Assembly (NCBI RefSeq): GCF_004005475.1
Contig: NZ_RZTZ01000006.1
Span: 124,001-188,000 of the forward strand
DNA: 64,000 nt
From: Niallia taxi
Lineage (GTDB): Bacteria; Bacillota; Bacilli; Bacillales; Cytobacillaceae
Direction: 5' to 3'
In this document: in pieces, positions 26,297 through 34,089 of the stretch
How positions within the stretch are numbered: position 1 is the first letter of the stretch
How the letters are laid out: the number at the start of each line of letters is the position of its first letter
Notes under the pieces: generated by a model
Seen by the model: the letters and a program-made list of their open reading frames with translations, nothing else
Database searches by the model: none
What the model was told of the DNA's origin: nothing
Made by a program: the position numbers and the translations under genes

Positions 26297-27388
26297 TTAT
26301 AGAATTTGAATATCATCTAAATCGATATCTTCTTCTTCTACTTCTATTTCCTCATCTTCTTTTACATTTTTCTTAATTAATGCCAAGGCTACCCCTGTCA
26401 CAACAACGTTTACTAAGATAGCTGCAACACCAGCCCATGGATTAGACATCGTTGGCAGCATAAATACGCCACCGAATGGTACAGTTGCATCTGCTCCTAA
26501 CACCATCGTTACTGCTCCACCAGCTGCTCCACCGATGGCTACAGCAGTTACAGTACGGACAATATCATTCATAACAATTGGTATTACACCTTCTACAATG
26601 TTAACAACACCCATTGGCACTGCTGATTTCAATGTTTCTACTTCTGATCTTGTATAAATATTTTTTCTAAAGATTTTAGCAATAAAGTAAGCTAATCCAA
26701 ACCCGATTGGAGTTGCTGTATTAACTAATTGTAAAGCTGTGATAGGTCCATTAATTCCTTCTGCTTGCATTGTCAATACGAAGGCAAATACCGTTTTGTT
26801 GATTGGTCCACCAAAGTCAACTCCACTCAATAGACCTACGATTCCACCAAATACAAGTAAGGAAGAGGTTCCTAAGCTGTTTAATCCATCTGTTAATAAG
26901 GATGTAAGAGCAGCAACAGGAATGCCAATAATGTAAACCATGATTAGTCCACCAATAATAGAGGTAAAAAATGGCACAATTAATGTCGGCATTAAGCCTT
27001 TAGCCCAGCTAGGAACTTTAAAATGTTTAATAATAGCTACAGCAAGATAACCAGATAAAAATCCTCCTAAAATACCACCAATAAAGCCAGCACCAATTGC
27101 ATTAGCACTTAATCCAATAATGAATCCTGGAGCAATACCAGGTTTACCAGCAATAGAATAAGAAATTCCTGTTGAGATAACGACAGGCAGTAAACCTAAA
27201 CCTGCTCCACCCATTGTTGCTAACGCATCCCATAAGGAAAACTCTCCTTGTACTAAAGAACCTTGACTAGTTCCTCCAAAAGCCATACCAATTGCGATCA
27301 AGAAACCTGCTCCACACACAATTGGAATCAAGTATGAAATGGCTGTTAATAAATGGCCTTTAAGATTTAATTTTTTTAATGCACTCAC
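26297..27388 (-). CDS. PTS transporter subunit EIIC, fructose family
   Basis: 363 residues from a GTG at 27388, which has AGGAGGGG five bases upstream; an ATG nine codons earlier contains that ribosome site within its coding frame and is less likely. Eight or more membrane helices include LKGHLLTAISYLIPIVCGAGFLIA, and the FruA-type blocks GFIGGILGGFLSGY and LSGVDFGGPINKTVFAF are present. The tail is very acidic (EDEEIEVEEEDIDLDD). It forms the sugar channel that works with the separate EIIB and EIIA proteins encoded upstream. The sugar is likely a ketohexose given AlsE next door. Confidence 0.88.
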   Translation of the reverse strand: MSALKKLNLKGHLLTAISYLIPIVCGAGFLIAIGMAFGGTSQGSLVQGEFSLWDALATMGGAGLGLLPVVISTGISYSIAGKPGIAPGFIIGLSANAIGAGFIGGILGGFLSGYLAVAIIKHFKVPSWAKGLMPTLIVPFFTSIIGGLIMVYIIGIPVAALTSLLTDGLNSLGTSSLLVFGGIVGLLSGVDFGGPINKTVFAFVLTMQAEGINGPITALQLVNTATPIGFGLAYFIAKIFRKNIYTRSEVETLKSAVPMGVVNIVEGVIPIVMNDIVRTVTAVAIGGAAGGAVTMVLGADATVPFGGVFMLPTMSNPWAGVAAILVNVVVTGVALALIKKNVKEDEEIEVEEEDIDLDDIQIL

Positions 27389-27442
27389 TTTTACCCCTCC
27401 TATAAAAGACCTCATTCAATAAATCTACTACTATTAGCTTTT

Positions 27443-27892
27443 TTAGCTACATAAAGCCTCTTTAACATCTTCCGCGTTTTTGGATTGCAGCATCTTCTCA
27501 ATCACTTCATCATTTCCTAGCTTTCTAGCAAATAATGATAATAATTTCAGATGACTTTGTGCTCCATCATCGTTTCCTACCGCAAACAAAATGATTCCTT
27601 TAACTCCCTTTCCGTCGAGCGTTTCCCAAGCAATTTCTTCTTGAGTAATTCCAATCGCTACTCCTATTTTTTCTACAGAATCACTTTTTCCATGAGGAAT
27701 AGCAATATAATTTCCGATTCCAGTTTGTCCTATCGCTTCCCTAGCATAGATATCCTTTGTAAATTCTTCGATATCCTTAATGTATTCGTTTTCAAGAAGG
27801 ACCTGAGCTAATTCCTGAATAGCTTCTTCCTTACTCTTAGCAGTCATATTCGTTTTAATTGTGTTTAAATCTACAATATTTTTTACTTCCAT
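27443..27892 (-). CDS. PTS EIIA component, fructose/mannitol type
   Basis: 149 residues. The phosphorylated histidine is in GNYIAIPHGKSDSVEKIGVAIG, the signature of the fructose/mannitol EIIA domain, and LKLLSLFARKL is the conserved late helix. It takes phosphate from HPr and hands it to the EIIB encoded just upstream. It is cytosolic. Spacing to the next gene is 54 bases; a good AAAGGAGAG site precedes the ATG. Confidence 0.9.
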   Translation of the reverse strand: MEVKNIVDLNTIKTNMTAKSKEEAIQELAQVLLENEYIKDIEEFTKDIYAREAIGQTGIGNYIAIPHGKSDSVEKIGVAIGITQEEIAWETLDGKGVKGIILFAVGNDDGAQSHLKLLSLFARKLGNDEVIEKMLQSKNAEDVKEALCS

Positions 27893-27912
27893 GATTATCT
27901 CTCCTTTTTTGT

Positions 27913-28230
27913 TTATTTCTGTTGGTTGATAACCTCTGCTGCTTTTTCAATTAGTTTATTTGGTGATTTAACCGCTATTTCTGTTGTAACTTGGATAATT
28001 CTTTTCCCGTCGAAGCGTTCTCTTCCTGCAATTTTCACATCTGTCGCTAAAATAACGATGTCTGCTTCTGCGATTTGTTGTTGGCTCAATTCATTTTCTG
28101 TTCCAATTGTTCCTTGTGTTTCAATATGAATTTCATGACCTGCTTTTTTACCAGCATTCTCTAATTTCTCCTGTGCGATATATGTGTGTGCGATCCCAAC
28201 TGTGCAAGCTGCAACTCCTACTATTTTCAT
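27913..28230 (-). CDS. PTS EIIB component, fructose type
   Basis: 105 residues. The active cysteine is residue 9 in VGVAACTVGIAHTYIAQEKLE, the C-x2-G-x-A-H-T motif of fructose EIIB domains. It passes phosphate from EIIA to the sugar during transport. The separate A, B and C proteins resemble FrwB/FryB-type systems, unlike the fused FruA. A TAGGAGG site precedes it. Confidence 0.92.
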   Translation of the reverse strand: MKIVGVAACTVGIAHTYIAQEKLENAGKKAGHEIHIETQGTIGTENELSQQQIAEADIVILATDVKIAGRERFDGKRIIQVTTEIAVKSPNKLIEKAAEVINQQK

Positions 28231-28241
28231 GATTATTCCTC

Positions 28242-28679
28242 CTAATATTTTATCATTTCATTTATAAAGGCTTCTTTATCTTGACTGTTTATTAAGCGGT
28301 CAAGATATTCTTCATCTGCCAAAGATCTAGTAAATAAGGCTATTCTTTTCTTCATATTAACGCTTTCATTTTTCTTTAATAAAATCACAATTACGAGACA
28401 AATATTTTTTGTCTGAAAATCCCAATTCTCGATTGGTTTTGCTAAACGAATAAATAAAATTTGACTTCTCTCTAGTTGATCGCTTTCAATATGAGGCAAT
28501 AAGACATGCTCCGCGATCATTGTACTGCCGATTTTTTCTCTATCCTCTAATTGCTGGATGACTTCCTCTGTTGATAAAGAATTGTCTCGACCTGCAATTT
28601 CTGCAATAAAAGAGTGTACTTCTTCTTTTGTATTTAACTCACAGTTAAAATACATTTGATAGAGTGAATTAGTTTCCAT
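28242..28679 (-). CDS. Second PTS EIIA-like protein
   Basis: 145 residues of the fructose/mannitol EIIA fold, with the candidate phosphohistidine in HVLLPHIESDQLERS. It differs strongly from the other EIIA at 27443. In related loci a second EIIA domain is often the C-terminal part of the PRD regulator, so this free-standing protein may phosphorylate the adjacent regulator, or the two may have arisen by splitting one polypeptide. It overlaps the regulator gene by 11 bases, so the two are probably translated together. Confidence 0.75.
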   Translation of the reverse strand: METNSLYQMYFNCELNTKEEVHSFIAEIAGRDNSLSTEEVIQQLEDREKIGSTMIAEHVLLPHIESDQLERSQILFIRLAKPIENWDFQTKNICLVIVILLKKNESVNMKKRIALFTRSLADEEYLDRLINSQDKEAFINEMIKY

Positions 28680-30156
28680 GATATACTTCCTCTATCTTTC
28701 CCTGAAGTCTTTTTTGGTCATCAATGGTAAACATCGCACTCACTAATAGGAAAGGAATAGGTACATCCTCCTTAATATGAACAGTGCTCAGAATCAATTC
28801 AGCATCTGTATATTTCTCTTTTAGCATTTGTGTATCTCGGGACGCTACCACATCAACGATTTCCAACTCTGGAAATTTCTTAGAAACTTTTGCTCTTAAA
28901 AGCTCTGAAGTTCCTATTCCTGTTGTACACATTATCAGTGTTTTTATCGGACGGTGATGCTGACCTGTTTCAATTGCCTTTGCAAAATAGAGGGTGATAA
29001 ACCCAATCTCATCTTCGTTTATGGCTGATAGGTTGAATTTCTCACTAACCAATTCCGAAACCTTCTTTACGCCCATAAAAACATCTTCATACGTTACCTT
29101 AATCTGACTTAACAAACTGTTTTTGACCCGAATCTTATGCTCTAATCTGTTAAGCATCGGTTTAATATGGTTGGCTAAATCGATAAATATTGACTGACTG
29201 TCAATGTCGATTCCTAAGTTAGTACTCATTCCTTCAATATACGCTTTTGTTACTTGAATCACTTCTGATGAAAAAGTGGAAGTAATAGCATGAGATCCCT
29301 GCATTCGCGATGACACCAAATATTGATAAAGAAAATAAATCTCAATATCTGGCAAAGGACTGTTTAAATATTTCTCAATATTAGCGACAATCACTTTAGC
29401 AACCGGATACAAAATATCGCGCTTCATATTTTCCATTTCTTCTTTAGAAATCTCAGCAAACCTTCTAGTCGGAACTATTCTTGATCTGCTTAGCAGTATA
29501 TATAAGTGTGAAAAAATGTTTACATTGTATGGGTAAGGAATCGTTATGTTTAAATCTTCTTCAATCTTTCTTAATTGATCCAAGATAAATAAAACATCGT
29601 ACTGATTGAAATTCAGTTTTGGATTCCTCTTTAAATCATCAATATCGATAATATTAAAGATTTCGATAATATCTTTAATAGCTTTCCGAATATTAACTTC
29701 TTCCCCAAGGATCGCTAATGTTCTATTTTTTCTCTCTAAAACCAAATTATATTTTTTTAGCTCTTCACTCATTATTTGCTCGTCATTGAATGTTGCAGAA
29801 TCGCCAACATAATAGTGACTAAATAAATGATATACATTTATAGGCTTGGGCGAAGACAACAATAATTCTTCCATAATTCGTTTACGTCTCTCACTTGGAG
29901 AAAATTGCATTTCTTTATCTTTAACATTACTTTTTTGTGAATTAATAAATTTCTCGTAGTCTAGTCTGTATCCTCTCCCTCTTTCAGATATGATTAAAGG
30001 ACCATCCTCGTACTCATTATTAATTTTATTTATTAAACGATATACAGTTTTTTGAGAAACATTAAGTACTTCAAGGAGTTCCTTCGATGTCACATATCCT
30101 TGATGTTTGGAAAGAAATAATAACAGTTCTTGTTCATGATTGCTTTTAGAACTCAT
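28669..30156 (-). CDS. PRD-containing transcriptional regulator (BglG/MtlR type)
   Basis: 495 residues from the ATG at 30156 (AAGGAGG upstream). Domains in order: HTH_11/Mga helix-turn-helix (residues 10-60, YVTSKELLEVLNVSQKTVYRL), a second helix-turn-helix region near 110-170, two PTS regulation domains with phosphorylatable histidines (IFSHLYILLSRSR and FIDLANHIKPMLNRLEHKI), and a GatB-like EIIB domain (LIMCTTGIGTSELLRAKV). It activates or represses the PTS operon according to phosphorylation. MtlR-like activators have EIIA fused at the end; here that domain is a separate gene. Confidence 0.87.
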   Translation of the reverse strand: MSSKSNHEQELLLFLSKHQGYVTSKELLEVLNVSQKTVYRLINKINNEYEDGPLIISERGRGYRLDYEKFINSQKSNVKDKEMQFSPSERRKRIMEELLLSSPKPINVYHLFSHYYVGDSATFNDEQIMSEELKKYNLVLERKNRTLAILGEEVNIRKAIKDIIEIFNIIDIDDLKRNPKLNFNQYDVLFILDQLRKIEEDLNITIPYPYNVNIFSHLYILLSRSRIVPTRRFAEISKEEMENMKRDILYPVAKVIVANIEKYLNSPLPDIEIYFLYQYLVSSRMQGSHAITSTFSSEVIQVTKAYIEGMSTNLGIDIDSQSIFIDLANHIKPMLNRLEHKIRVKNSLLSQIKVTYEDVFMGVKKVSELVSEKFNLSAINEDEIGFITLYFAKAIETGQHHRPIKTLIMCTTGIGTSELLRAKVSKKFPELEIVDVVASRDTQMLKEKYTDAELILSTVHIKEDVPIPFLLVSAMFTIDDQKRLQGKIEEVYHGN

Positions 30157-30214
30157 CTCTTTGCCTCCTTGATTTGATATTAACACAATATTTAAAAAGC
30201 ATTTCACTGAAAAA

Positions 30215-30232
30215 TGACCGTTGCAACGGTCA
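30215..30232. promoter_or_regulatory. Perfect palindrome TGACCGTTGCAACGGTCA ahead of the PTS operon
   Basis: An 18-base perfect palindrome lies about 60 bases upstream of the first gene of the operon. It is far more GC-rich than its surroundings. It is a good candidate operator for the PRD regulator or for another repressor. Confidence 0.65.
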
Positions 30233-30450
30233 CTTTTGTCCATTTTATAGGGTTTTTCTTGAGAGCGTCAAGGGTAGGCAGGTAGTTAGCCGTTTAATTT
30301 ATACTAAGGAGTATTGAATGTAAATGTATATCATAATGCAGTAAATTAAGTAACATCCTCCCAAATTTTAAATAGAATATGGTTTCGAAATCAGTTCGTT
30401 CCATTATGCTACACTAAGATTTCTAATTATTGAATTAAAGTTAAAAACAA

Positions 30451-30530
30451 AAAAACCGAACCATTTAATCAATAGATGATTAAGTAGTTAGGTCTTTACG
30501 CTGGTTCACATACTTATGTCCCAGCCTCTC
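30451..30530 (-). repeat. Copy of the GAGGCTGGGACATAAG hairpin unit
   Basis: On the minus strand the order is GAGAGGCTGGGACATAAG, TATGTGAA, then a hairpin with arms around TTAATCATCTATTGATTAA and a T run. It aligns with the left unit of 1865-2135 over about 80 bases, and ends the nitroreductase transcript just past its stop. The rest of 30233-30450 holds no gene. Confidence 0.75.
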
Positions 30531-30563
30531 TACTGAAAACGAACCTTATACCCAGCTAAAATA

Positions 30564-31304
30564 TTAACGCTTTGCCCATCCCTTACCATTCAAGAAACCC
30601 TTCATAAATGACCTTGGAAGGCGAGCAAAACTGCCAATTGCTGTTTCCGACCAGGTGCGACTTGATTTTCTTCCTGAACGATTTTCATAATATAATTTAG
30701 TCGTTTCATCATACTGTTTTAGTATCTCTTTCGTATTGCTGTTATAACGATTTGTATGGTAAATACCTTCAAATGGGATTCTTGGTTTACTATCATTTCG
30801 TTCATTTGGATAGCCTACGACAAGTCCAAATACAGGGAAAACATATTCGGGAATATCTAGTAACTCTGATATTTTTATTATGCCATCTCGAACTCCACCA
30901 ATATAACAAACACCTAAGCCCATGGATTCTGCGGCAATCACCAGGTTTTGAGCTGCCAAAGTAGCATCTATAGTCCCTACCAGTGCAGCATCTATCCCCT
31001 CAATTGTCTCTGAAATATCCATATTTAGGTCTTCTGCCAATTGCTTATGGCGATTTACATCTGCACAAAATACGAAAAAGTGACCGCCCTCTGTTATAAA
31101 TGGTTGATTTCCAGCATGTTCTGCTATTTTTTGTTTAAGGTCAGGATCAGTTACACCAATTATCGAATACGCTTGTTGAAAGCTTGCGGATGATGCTGCT
31201 TGTGCTGCAGTAACTAATTGTTTTATTTGCTCCTCTGTTAAAGCTTGTTCTGTAAAGGAACGGACAGACACATGATTTAAAATCGTTTCGATAGTTTGGT
31301 TCAT
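30564..31304 (-). CDS. NADPH-dependent nitroreductase, NfsA/FRP group
   Basis: 246 residues with the flavin-reductase fold. FMN contacts are in HVSVRSFTEQALTEEQI near the start and in LGVCYIGGVRDG, and the C-terminal basic arm RSGRKSSRTWSE is the NADPH-binding feature of the NfsA group. Such enzymes reduce nitroaromatics, quinones and flavin. A TetR-family gene lies directly upstream on the same strand, and a shared palindrome precedes both genes, so expression is probably induced by a reactive compound. An AGGAG site precedes the ATG. Confidence 0.88.
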   Translation of the reverse strand: MNQTIETILNHVSVRSFTEQALTEEQIKQLVTAAQAASSASFQQAYSIIGVTDPDLKQKIAEHAGNQPFITEGGHFFVFCADVNRHKQLAEDLNMDISETIEGIDAALVGTIDATLAAQNLVIAAESMGLGVCYIGGVRDGIIKISELLDIPEYVFPVFGLVVGYPNERNDSKPRIPFEGIYHTNRYNSNTKEILKQYDETTKLYYENRSGRKSSRTWSETAIGSFARLPRSFMKGFLNGKGWAKR

Positions 31305-31346
31305 ATTAAATTTCTCCTTCTAATTTGGAATTTTAACCTCACTTAC

Positions 31347-31369
31347 TTTTTGAACGAACAGTACAAAAT
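31347..31369. promoter_or_regulatory. Probable TetR operator ahead of the nitroreductase gene
   Basis: TTTTG-AAC-GAACA-GT-A-CAAAA is an interrupted palindrome. Its AACGAACAGT core recurs at 32032-32041 in the promoter of the TetR gene itself. Confidence 0.6.
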
Positions 31370-31394
31370 TATTGCAAAAAAACGGCAAACTTCA

Positions 31395-31982
31395 TTAATA
31401 GATGCTTGCCATAGTACCCTCGACGATTTGTTCCGCCATATCACGATTTCGTGTAGTGACGTTGAGAGTTCGGAGACCATAGTAACTACATATAAATGTT
31501 CTTGCCAACTCGAGAGCAGTTCTAGTAGATGTAATCTCTCCAGCCTGTTTCCCATCCTCTATCACACAAAGCAGAACACTTTCCAGACATTCTACATGAC
31601 GATTCGACCAAATCTCAACAATGGAATCGCTTCGACCACGCTCCATCGTGGCATTAATTAAGAAACACCCTTTACTCGAATCCTCAAAATCCTTCTCCAC
31701 AGCCCATTCCAGCAGACCGCGCAATCTTTCTTTAACAGGGACAGGACGTTCCAGTATGGATGTCTGCACCTCGATCCAGTGCTCATGATAACGTTGGAGT
31801 GTTTGCTCATACAATTCATGCTTACTTCCAAACGTATTATATAAGCTTCCTCTACCAAGCCCTGTACTGCTGCATAAATCCTCCGTGGAGCATGCTTCAT
31901 ACCCTTTTAACCAAAAAACATTCATTGCTGCATCAAGCACCTCAGGCTTATTAAATTCACGAGGTCTTCCACTTTTACTCAT
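31395..31982 (-). CDS. TetR/AcrR-family transcriptional regulator
   Basis: 195 residues. The N-terminal helix-turn-helix reads VLDAAMNVFWLKGYEACSTEDLCSSTGLGRGSLYNTFGSK; the C-terminal ligand domain is of the YxaF/AcrR type (FEDSSKGCFLINATMERG). It is 90 bases upstream of the nitroreductase gene, on the same strand. The shared AACGAACAGT element in both promoters suggests it represses itself and the nitroreductase, being released by an electrophile or quinone (inference by analogy to similar pairs). Confidence 0.88.
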   Translation of the reverse strand: MSKSGRPREFNKPEVLDAAMNVFWLKGYEACSTEDLCSSTGLGRGSLYNTFGSKHELYEQTLQRYHEHWIEVQTSILERPVPVKERLRGLLEWAVEKDFEDSSKGCFLINATMERGRSDSIVEIWSNRHVECLESVLLCVIEDGKQAGEITSTRTALELARTFICSYYGLRTLNVTTRNRDMAEQIVEGTMASIY

Positions 31983-32016
31983 ACTGTCTCCTTACATAAA
32001 AAGTAATAATAAACAC

Positions 32017-32048
32017 AGTATATATATTTTGTAACGAACAGTCAATAA
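32017..32048 (-). promoter_or_regulatory. Promoter and operator of the TetR gene
   Basis: On the minus strand TTGACT (32040-32045) and TATACT (32017-32022) are 17 bases apart. The spacer and -35 box contain TTTTGTAACGAACAGTCA, a second copy of the operator core at 31347-31369, which would give autorepression. Confidence 0.75.
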
Positions 32049-32259
32049 TTAATCATCACTTCTTCATTTTGCCGCCAAATAACATTTTTCAGTATTATCA
32101 TAAGTATAATAATATTCCTTATTGCGCTATTCTGCCCTGATAATTACACAGTTTGCCTGATGGAGATACTCAATTATTCAAATTGTTCAAGATCAAGACA
32201 CTTCTTATCTTAAACACTTTAGAAGCAGTTATATGGTTTCCCCTTTATATCTATATTTA

Positions 32260-32490
32260 TTACGGGATAAATAAGACAATAAATAATATAAACAAGATTG
32301 CCCCTAAAAATAAGGATCCTAGTTTAAACCACCATTTCTCTTTTGAAATGGCTAACCAAACCATTATTGGTATAGTGAACAATATTTTTGATAGATTCTC
32401 ATTGATATGTAGATAATCTGGTAAGAGAATGACGGTAATTAAAAGCATTATGATGAATGTTAAAGAGCTGCCAATTAACCTTAAAGCCAT
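32260..32490 (-). CDS. Small membrane protein of unknown function
   Basis: 76 residues from the ATG at 32490, five bases after AGGAGG. It has three hydrophobic stretches (ALRLIGSSLTFIIMLLITVILL, ILFTIPIMVWLAI, LGSLFLGAILFILFIVLFIP), so it probably sits in the membrane with three passes. No family recognised. It is alone in a region of small genes. Confidence 0.55.
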   Translation of the reverse strand: MALRLIGSSLTFIIMLLITVILLPDYLHINENLSKILFTIPIMVWLAISKEKWWFKLGSLFLGAILFILFIVLFIP

Positions 32491-32615
32491 AAAACCTCCT
32501 AAATTCATTATTGTATAATTAGAATCAATCACATTTGAAATTAAAAAACGATAGGAGTAACAAGAGCATTATCCCTTCTTAGATGAATACCCCTGCTACA
32601 TACATAGGTTGAATT

Positions 32616-32831
32616 CTATTTTATAGGCATAGTGAATGTCACAGAAAAACCACTGTTTTCTTCTATTTTAGTGTAAATCTCATGAAGAATTACTAATGCT
32701 CTATCATTTGAATCATACTTGCCTAAAGCTTTATTCCATTCATTTGAAGTACCTACTATCTTTTTCCCTTCAACAGAGACTTCTTTAACATTTATCAAAC
32801 TTTGTTTATCTTGAGACATAATCCATAACAT
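32616..32831 (-). CDS. Small hypothetical protein
   Basis: About 71 residues. A GGAAAGG site lies 13 bases before the ATG at 32831; an ATG at 32819 is also possible. It is soluble and alpha/beta in composition (NVKEVSVEGKKIVGTSNEWNKALGKYD then SGFSVTFTMP). No recognised family and no link to neighbours. Confidence 0.45.
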   Translation of the reverse strand: MLWIMSQDKQSLINVKEVSVEGKKIVGTSNEWNKALGKYDSNDRALVILHEIYTKIEENSGFSVTFTMPIK

Positions 32832-32938
32832 AGCATAACCATTCCTTTCCTTCTATATCATCAGCCTTATTAATGCCTGTACCATTTATATACGCTTGAG
32901 ATGTATGAAAGTTCCCTTATTAACTTCCCGTTTAGTTA

Positions 32939-32966
32939 GTGACAGTAAATGGGCTGCACTTATAAT
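32939..32966 (+). promoter_or_regulatory. Promoter of the 33-residue microprotein
   Basis: GTGACA and TATAAT are 16 bases apart, about 65 bases before the microprotein start. Confidence 0.6.
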
Positions 32967-33028
32967 AAGGAAATTTATGGATTAAACACATGGGAAGTGC
33001 GATAATAAAGAAAAGGAGTTGATTAACC

Positions 33029-33130
33029 ATGGAGTTACTTATTGGACTTTTTACCTTTGTAGGTAATGTTTGTGCAGCCTGGGCAATGTCTGCTTGGAGT
33101 TACTTCAATGATAAAATCGGACCCAATTAA
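33029..33130 (+). CDS. 33-residue hydrophobic microprotein
   Basis: The reading frame ATG-GAG-TTA to TAA gives MELLIGLFTFVGNVCAAWAM and then SAWSYFNDKIGPN, a single hydrophobic segment with a short polar tail. AAAAGGAG lies nine bases before the ATG, a promoter lies at 32939-32966 and a terminator at 33178-33223, so it forms its own short transcription unit. One-pass microproteins of this sort often bind larger membrane proteins; toxins and pheromones are other options. Function unknown. Confidence 0.55.
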   Translation: MELLIGLFTFVGNVCAAWAMSAWSYFNDKIGPN

Positions 33131-33142
33131 CTTCTTTTTCTA

Positions 33143-33223
33143 AAGAGAACGTGACAAAAGTAAGTCATCAAATATAAAACCAAGCTATTTAATTCTTTAT
33201 TGATTAATAGTTTGGTTTTTTTT
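33143..33223 (+). repeat. Degenerate copy of the GAGACTGGGAC hairpin unit, terminator of the microprotein gene
   Basis: GAGAACGTGACAAAAGTAAG followed by a hairpin (ACCAAGCTATTTAAT with ATTAATAGTTTGGT) and eight T (33178-33223). The order and spacing match the unit at 1865-1944. Confidence 0.65.
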
Positions 33224-33339
33224 GTTGAGAATCGTCTCACGAGAAATTTTAAAAATATTTATACCCACAAAAAATTACATTTTTTGAAACTTTCTCCTGC
33301 GTAAATCGTATTTAAATAAATTGGAAAGGGAGTGACAGT

Positions 33340-33525
33340 ATGAACCAAAAAAATAAAGCATGCTTAGAATGTGGTGGTACTTCTTTTGCTCAAGGAACTG
33401 ATTACATAAACTTAAGGCCACTTGATAATAAACTTACGATTGGTTCAGAAAAAATCTATACATTTTGTGTTGATTGTGGGGAAGTTAATTCAATTAAAAT
33501 TGTAAAGCCAAGTAAATTAACTTAA
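33340..33525 (+). CDS. Small zinc-ribbon-like protein
   Basis: 61 residues with two CxxC knuckles, CLECGG at residues 8-13 and FCVDCGE at about 42-48, likely binding one zinc ion. AAAGGGAG precedes the ATG and a strong terminator follows. Zinc ribbons of this size bind nucleic acids or proteins; no more can be said. Confidence 0.65.
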   Translation: MNQKNKACLECGGTSFAQGTDYINLRPLDNKLTIGSEKIYTFCVDCGEVNSIKIVKPSKLT

Positions 33526-33540
33526 TATCCTCTACTTCTC

Positions 33541-33565
33541 GTACCTTCTTGAAGGTACTTTTTTC
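33541..33565 (+). terminator. Terminator of the zinc-ribbon gene
   Basis: GTACCTTC-TT-GAAGGTAC is followed by six T. Confidence 0.9.
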
Positions 33566-33588
33566 ATGCATCTCACCTGGTTTTCATT

Positions 33589-33804
33589 TTATCCATTTCT
33601 TTCTATAAAAGATTTTTTTATAACTAAAATTATAAAAACTACAAAGAAAATAGATACTAATGCGATAAGGTATCCTGTTAATTCAAACCAAAATTCCCTC
33701 TTAAATTGATTGATAGAATGAATTGGTCTTGTAATGAATCTAATAATAAGATTAAAAATAACTATAAATAAACTAATAATGCCCGCTACTTGAACGGTCT
33801 TCAC
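33589..33804 (-). CDS. Small two-pass membrane protein
   Basis: 71 residues from a GTG at 33804, with AAAGGAGTGG at suitable spacing. It has two long hydrophobic helices (VAGIISLFIVIFNLIIRFI and LTGYLIALVSIFFVVFIILVI) joined by a polar loop with HSINQFKREFW. Family not recognised. Confidence 0.55.
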   Translation of the reverse strand: MKTVQVAGIISLFIVIFNLIIRFITRPIHSINQFKREFWFELTGYLIALVSIFFVVFIILVIKKSFIERNG

Positions 33805-34089
33805 TACTATCCACTCCTTTAATTACTGAGCAACGAACCGAAGCTTTTTAGTAATCTATTATTATACGGAATTTTTCAGAGTTTTGTTTCAAAAAAATAT
33901 ACTTTCATACTTAGCTGCCACTGTTGTATAAAAATATAAATATAAAAACCATCATAATCCCTTCAAAATCACTCCATGTAATAATACTAGAATATTTTTT
34001 CAAAAATGATTATTTCTCCTTAATAGGTCTGTTATACTTTAGTATTGCAACATTTATTATACATATGTGATTAGATAAGGAGAAACAAC

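Noticed and set aside
26205-26297. Catabolite-response (cre) site TGTAAGCGTGTCAA between EIIC and AlsE genes
   Set aside because: Two key positions of the consensus do not fit, and it lies inside the operon.
33029-33223. Type I toxin-antitoxin module around the 33-residue peptide
   Set aside because: The peptide has toxin-like size, but no convergent antisense promoter or RNA overlapping its end could be identified.
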